NCBI GenBank assembly: GCA_913049525.1
Contig: CAJWYZ010000046.1
Coordinates: 1 to 9,289 of the forward strand
Length of the DNA: 9,289 nucleotides
Origin: an uncultured Fidelibacterota bacterium
GTDB lineage: Bacteria; Fidelibacterota; Marinisomatia; SCGC-AAA003-L08; D37C17
Direction of reading: 5' to 3'
Each line of letters starts with the position of its first letter. Position 1 is the stretch's first letter. This document shows, one piece after another, positions 6,989 to 9,289 of the stretch. The notes beneath the pieces are model-generated. The model was not told the DNA's origin. It was given only the letters and a program-made list of their open reading frames with translations, and made no database searches. A program made the position numbers and the translations under genes.

Positions 6989-9289
6989 TTGAATTCAATA
7001 TTCAACGATTTAACTAAAAAAAGAGTAGTTTCTACTCTTTTTTTATACCTGTTAATTTTCTCATTAGGTTGTGATTTTAAATCACCTCAAAAATGGGAAA
7101 CTCCCTCTTGGTACTTACCCCTAACCCTTCCCCTCGTCAATAAGGTATATAGCTTTGAGGGAATAGTTGACAGTTCCATTATTTTTGCTGATTCACTAAC
7201 CAACGTTACTCAAATAGTATTTGGAGATTCCATACCTGAAAGTGGCATCCCGGATTCAATTTTTAATATCGATATGTCAACGGCGGGTTTAGATGCACCA
7301 GATATTGGAATGGCAGATATTGCTATTGAGGTAGCTGGAGGAACTTCTATACCTATAGCTATTCCCATACCTGCTGAAGATTTATTTAATCTCTTTTCTC
7401 CTTGTTTTCCTGAGTCACAACTTGGAATGGTGCAGGATTTATTAACTAGTTCCGAATCATTGATGAATGGAACAATAGAAATGCCATTTTCTTTTGAAAG
7501 CGATGACTCTTTTACTATCAAAAGATTGATTGTTACAGAGGGTTCGTGGGAAATGTTTGTTACCAACAATTATCCTTTACCTATTAATGTAACTTTTGAT
7601 TTGACAAATGCGCAGTCAACACTCTATTCGGTTGATTTCGGAAAGATTGATCCTTATACAACAACAGAACCTGATATTGTTGAAATTACTGCTGCTAATT
7701 CAGCTGATCTCAATATTTTAGAACCTATTGAGTACATTGCTAATATTACATTGTTGAACGAGGACAAATTATGTCAAACTACAACTTTAGAAGATGGTTG
7801 GTCGGTTCAAGCACAAGCAGAAAGTCTAATTATTGATTTCGCGGCAATATTCGATAAAATTGGGTCTGTAGTGGCAGATGTGAATATTGAGGCACCATCA
7901 ACAGATCCTATTACAATTGGTATTCCATCAATGCAGGGTATATCTATAACTCGGGCTAAACTTGCAGAATTTACATCAGAATACCCCAATCAATTTCAAT
8001 TAGAAATAAGCAATGGTTTTATTGCAGACCTCAATATGACTATGTATTTTAATAATATATTTAATCATGCTATTTACGAAGGAGTAGATTATTTAACGGA
8101 TCCCCTTATTGTACCTATGATCATAGAACCGGGTAATACATTAAATGAAATCATTGATATCAGCGATAAATTTTTAGCTTATGGTGTTGACTCTGAGCAA
8201 CCGGTGGATTCAATTGAGATAGCCTATGAAGTGGATATTGCTTCAGGTGAATATACCATTGATGTAGTGAATGACTCCATAAAAATTGGGATGCCATCTA
8301 TAAATTCAATCGAAGTGACTGATCTACGTCTGGAGTATATTGCAGCTGTTACGGAAGAACTAGGTTTTCCTGACATGCCTAGTCCGCCCATTGAAGGAAT
8401 TCCTGACGGATTTTCAGGCTTTGAATTTTATGACACCTTTATGAACTTTGAATTTTTTAATGAAATAGGAGTGCCGGTAGGTCTCAATATGGAATTTTTA
8501 GGTAGCAACGCAGATGGTACTGAAACTATAGCTGTAGATCTAAATATAGAAGTTGGAGCCCCCTACAAGGATAATTATGGCTGTACTTTTAATAGTACAG
8601 GTGATACAGCTCGAACTGTTATAAAAATTAACAAGGATTTCCAAACTACGGAGTATTATTGTAGTCCTGATGCTCCTGAACCGTCGCATACTATTAGGGA
8701 AACTTTTAGCTCTGATGGGAGTGATAATACAGGAATGGTTGATTTGATGAACTTTGCACCTGAAAACATTAATGTAGGTGGGGATGTTATTATTAATGGT
8801 AAGGGAATATTAGCACCGAACTCACAAATATGGGGTACTTTCACTTTGATTGCACCATTGGCATTCATTTTTGAACAACCCATTAATATTATCCCTGCAG
8901 AACCAACTGCAATGGAACCCATGGAGCCCTCTACTGCTCAGCAAATTGATTCAGCGTTAGTAGAGGTTGCCTTGAATGTAACTGTCGGTAACAATTCACC
9001 ACTCGGAGGTAGTCTATCTCTTCTTATATCAGACAGTACCATTTTCCCTCTTTTTCTGGATTCCTTGACCACCGGTTCCTGGGAAAATCAGATATATAAT
9101 TTTAATACTGCGATTTGGGATACCTTAGAACCTCCCATGGTAATAGACTCCATTTCATTTACAGCAATAGATCCTTCGAGTGATACATTAAAAGCATTAG
9201 AGGTAAAATTTTTCAATGATGACAACCTACAGTTTTTCATTGGTAGAATGTTTGAATTGGAATTTCCAAGGGCTGATTCCATTGAATAT
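6989..9289 (+). CDS. Predicted large lipoprotein of unknown function (3' partial)
   Basis: This frame is open for 767 codons with no stop before the window edge. I do not recognise the family. The N-terminus is a lipoprotein signal peptide: basic KKR at residues 10-12, a hydrophobic core (TLFLYLLIFSL), then Gly-Cys with the acylated Cys at 28 (base 7070). Asp at +2 would mean inner-membrane retention under E. coli Lol rules, but those may not apply here. The mature part is acidic, rich in Asp, Glu, Ser, Thr, Ile and Pro, poor in Lys/Arg, and has alternating hydrophobic patterns suggesting beta-sandwich modules. A weak repeat is visible (residues 310-328 and 433-451), and there are Cys at 139, 262, 532 and 558. 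The TTG at 6989 is the only ATG/GTG/TTG in frame between the upstream stop (6953) and the Cys; it lacks a Shine-Dalgarno. It lies 11 nt after ahcY but beyond the likely operon terminator's logical boundary, so it is probably a separate unit. Confidence 0.8.
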   Translation, partial: MNSIFNDLTKKRVVSTLFLYLLIFSLGCDFKSPQKWETPSWYLPLTLPLVNKVYSFEGIVDSSIIFADSLTNVTQIVFGDSIPESGIPDSIFNIDMSTAGLDAPDIGMADIAIEVAGGTSIPIAIPIPAEDLFNLFSPCFPESQLGMVQDLLTSSESLMNGTIEMPFSFESDDSFTIKRLIVTEGSWEMFVTNNYPLPINVTFDLTNAQSTLYSVDFGKIDPYTTTEPDIVEITAANSADLNILEPIEYIANITLLNEDKLCQTTTLEDGWSVQAQAESLIIDFAAIFDKIGSVVADVNIEAPSTDPITIGIPSMQGISITRAKLAEFTSEYPNQFQLEISNGFIADLNMTMYFNNIFNHAIYEGVDYLTDPLIVPMIIEPGNTLNEIIDISDKFLAYGVDSEQPVDSIEIAYEVDIASGEYTIDVVNDSIKIGMPSINSIEVTDLRLEYIAAVTEELGFPDMPSPPIEGIPDGFSGFEFYDTFMNFEFFNEIGVPVGLNMEFLGSNADGTETIAVDLNIEVGAPYKDNYGCTFNSTGDTARTVIKINKDFQTTEYYCSPDAPEPSHTIRETFSSDGSDNTGMVDLMNFAPENINVGGDVIINGKGILAPNSQIWGTFTLIAPLAFIFEQPINIIPAEPTAMEPMEPSTAQQIDSALVEVALNVTVGNNSPLGGSLSLLISDSTIFPLFLDSLTTGSWENQIYNFNTAIWDTLEPPMVIDSISFTAIDPSSDTLKALEVKFFNDDNLQFFIGRMFELEFPRADSIEY
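7015..7045 (+). terminator. Intrinsic terminator-like hairpin after ahcY
   Basis: A perfect 14-bp stem: T, seven A, GAGTAG on the left; a TTT loop (7029-7031); CTACTC, seven T, A on the right. It begins 37 nt after the ahcY stop. The T run on the 3' arm gives a U tract after the short G/C-containing core, as in Rho-independent terminators, and the A run makes it potentially bidirectional. It is the natural end of the metH-metF-metK-ahcY transcript. The core has only modest GC content (three G-C pairs), so efficiency is uncertain. It overlaps codons 9-19 of the downstream lipoprotein frame, so transcription entering that gene from upstream would have to pass through it. Confidence 0.7.
7916..7972 (+). 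repeat. Degenerate protein repeat, copy 1, in the lipoprotein
   Basis: Residues 310-328 of the predicted lipoprotein read IGIPSMQGISITRAKLAEF. This matches copy 2 (residues 433-451) at 7 of 19 positions, with most other positions conservative. Both copies follow an acidic beta-like stretch ending near Ile-Gly and lead into another hydrophobic strand region. It suggests modules of about 123 residues. The similarity is at protein level only, so this is an old duplication or a shared fold rather than a recent DNA repeat. Confidence 0.4.
8285..8341 (+). repeat. Degenerate protein repeat, copy 2, in the lipoprotein
   Basis: Residues 433-451 read IGMPSINSIEVTDLRLEYI, the partner of copy 1 located 123 residues earlier. 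The shared frame is I-G-x-P-S-x-x-x-I-x-x-T-x-x-x-L. It probably marks the first strand of a second beta module. Confidence 0.4.

Noticed and set aside
7210..9282. Several open frames on the - strand opposite the lipoprotein region (for example 7210-7569 and 8656-8922)
   Set aside because: They are short, lack recognisable motifs and lie opposite a continuous 767-codon + strand frame with a signal peptide and protein-like composition. They are best explained as antisense shadows.

Overview
This AT-rich window carries five genes, all on the + strand. It comes from a bacterium probably of the Fibrobacterota-Chlorobiota-Bacteroidota (FCB) assemblage. The best clue is MetF. Its signatures (the [12 protein letters not shown] stretch after the first strands, [29 protein letters not shown] and PIIPGLK) match the MetF type I know from Bacteroidota and relatives rather than the enterobacterial type. 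Clear Shine-Dalgarno sites before metF, metK and within the metK/ahcY junction are less typical of core Bacteroidota. A neighbouring lineage such as Marinimicrobia or Ignavibacteriota is therefore possible, but the phylum is a weak inference.

Positions 1-6977 are a compact operon for the activated methyl cycle: metH (5' end outside the window), metF, metK and ahcY. MetF makes 5-methyl-tetrahydrofolate. MetH uses it to methylate homocysteine to methionine. MetK turns methionine into S-adenosylmethionine (SAM). AhcY splits the S-adenosylhomocysteine left after methyl transfer back into homocysteine and adenosine. The genes are tightly packed: the metH stop codon is part of the metF ribosome binding site, metF and metK are 38 bp apart, and metK and ahcY are 22 bp apart or overlapping, depending on the ahcY start. 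All four enzymes look intact, and every catalytic, metal or cofactor residue I checked is present. Any SAM, SAH or cobalamin riboswitch controlling the operon would lie upstream of metH, outside the window.

A perfect 14-bp hairpin with runs of A and T on its two arms (7015-7045) lies 37 nt after the ahcY stop and looks like the operon's intrinsic terminator.

From 6989 to the window end, one + strand frame is open without a stop for 767 codons. It begins with a lipoprotein signal peptide and continues as a large, acidic, apparently beta-rich extracytoplasmic protein of unknown function, cut by the window edge. Its only usable start codon is a TTG without a Shine-Dalgarno site, and the terminator-like hairpin lies inside its signal-peptide codons. 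This overlap is the oddest thing in the window. I see no RNA genes, mobile elements, CRISPR arrays or clear evidence of a novel multi-gene system. No non-coding stretch exceeds 300 bases.
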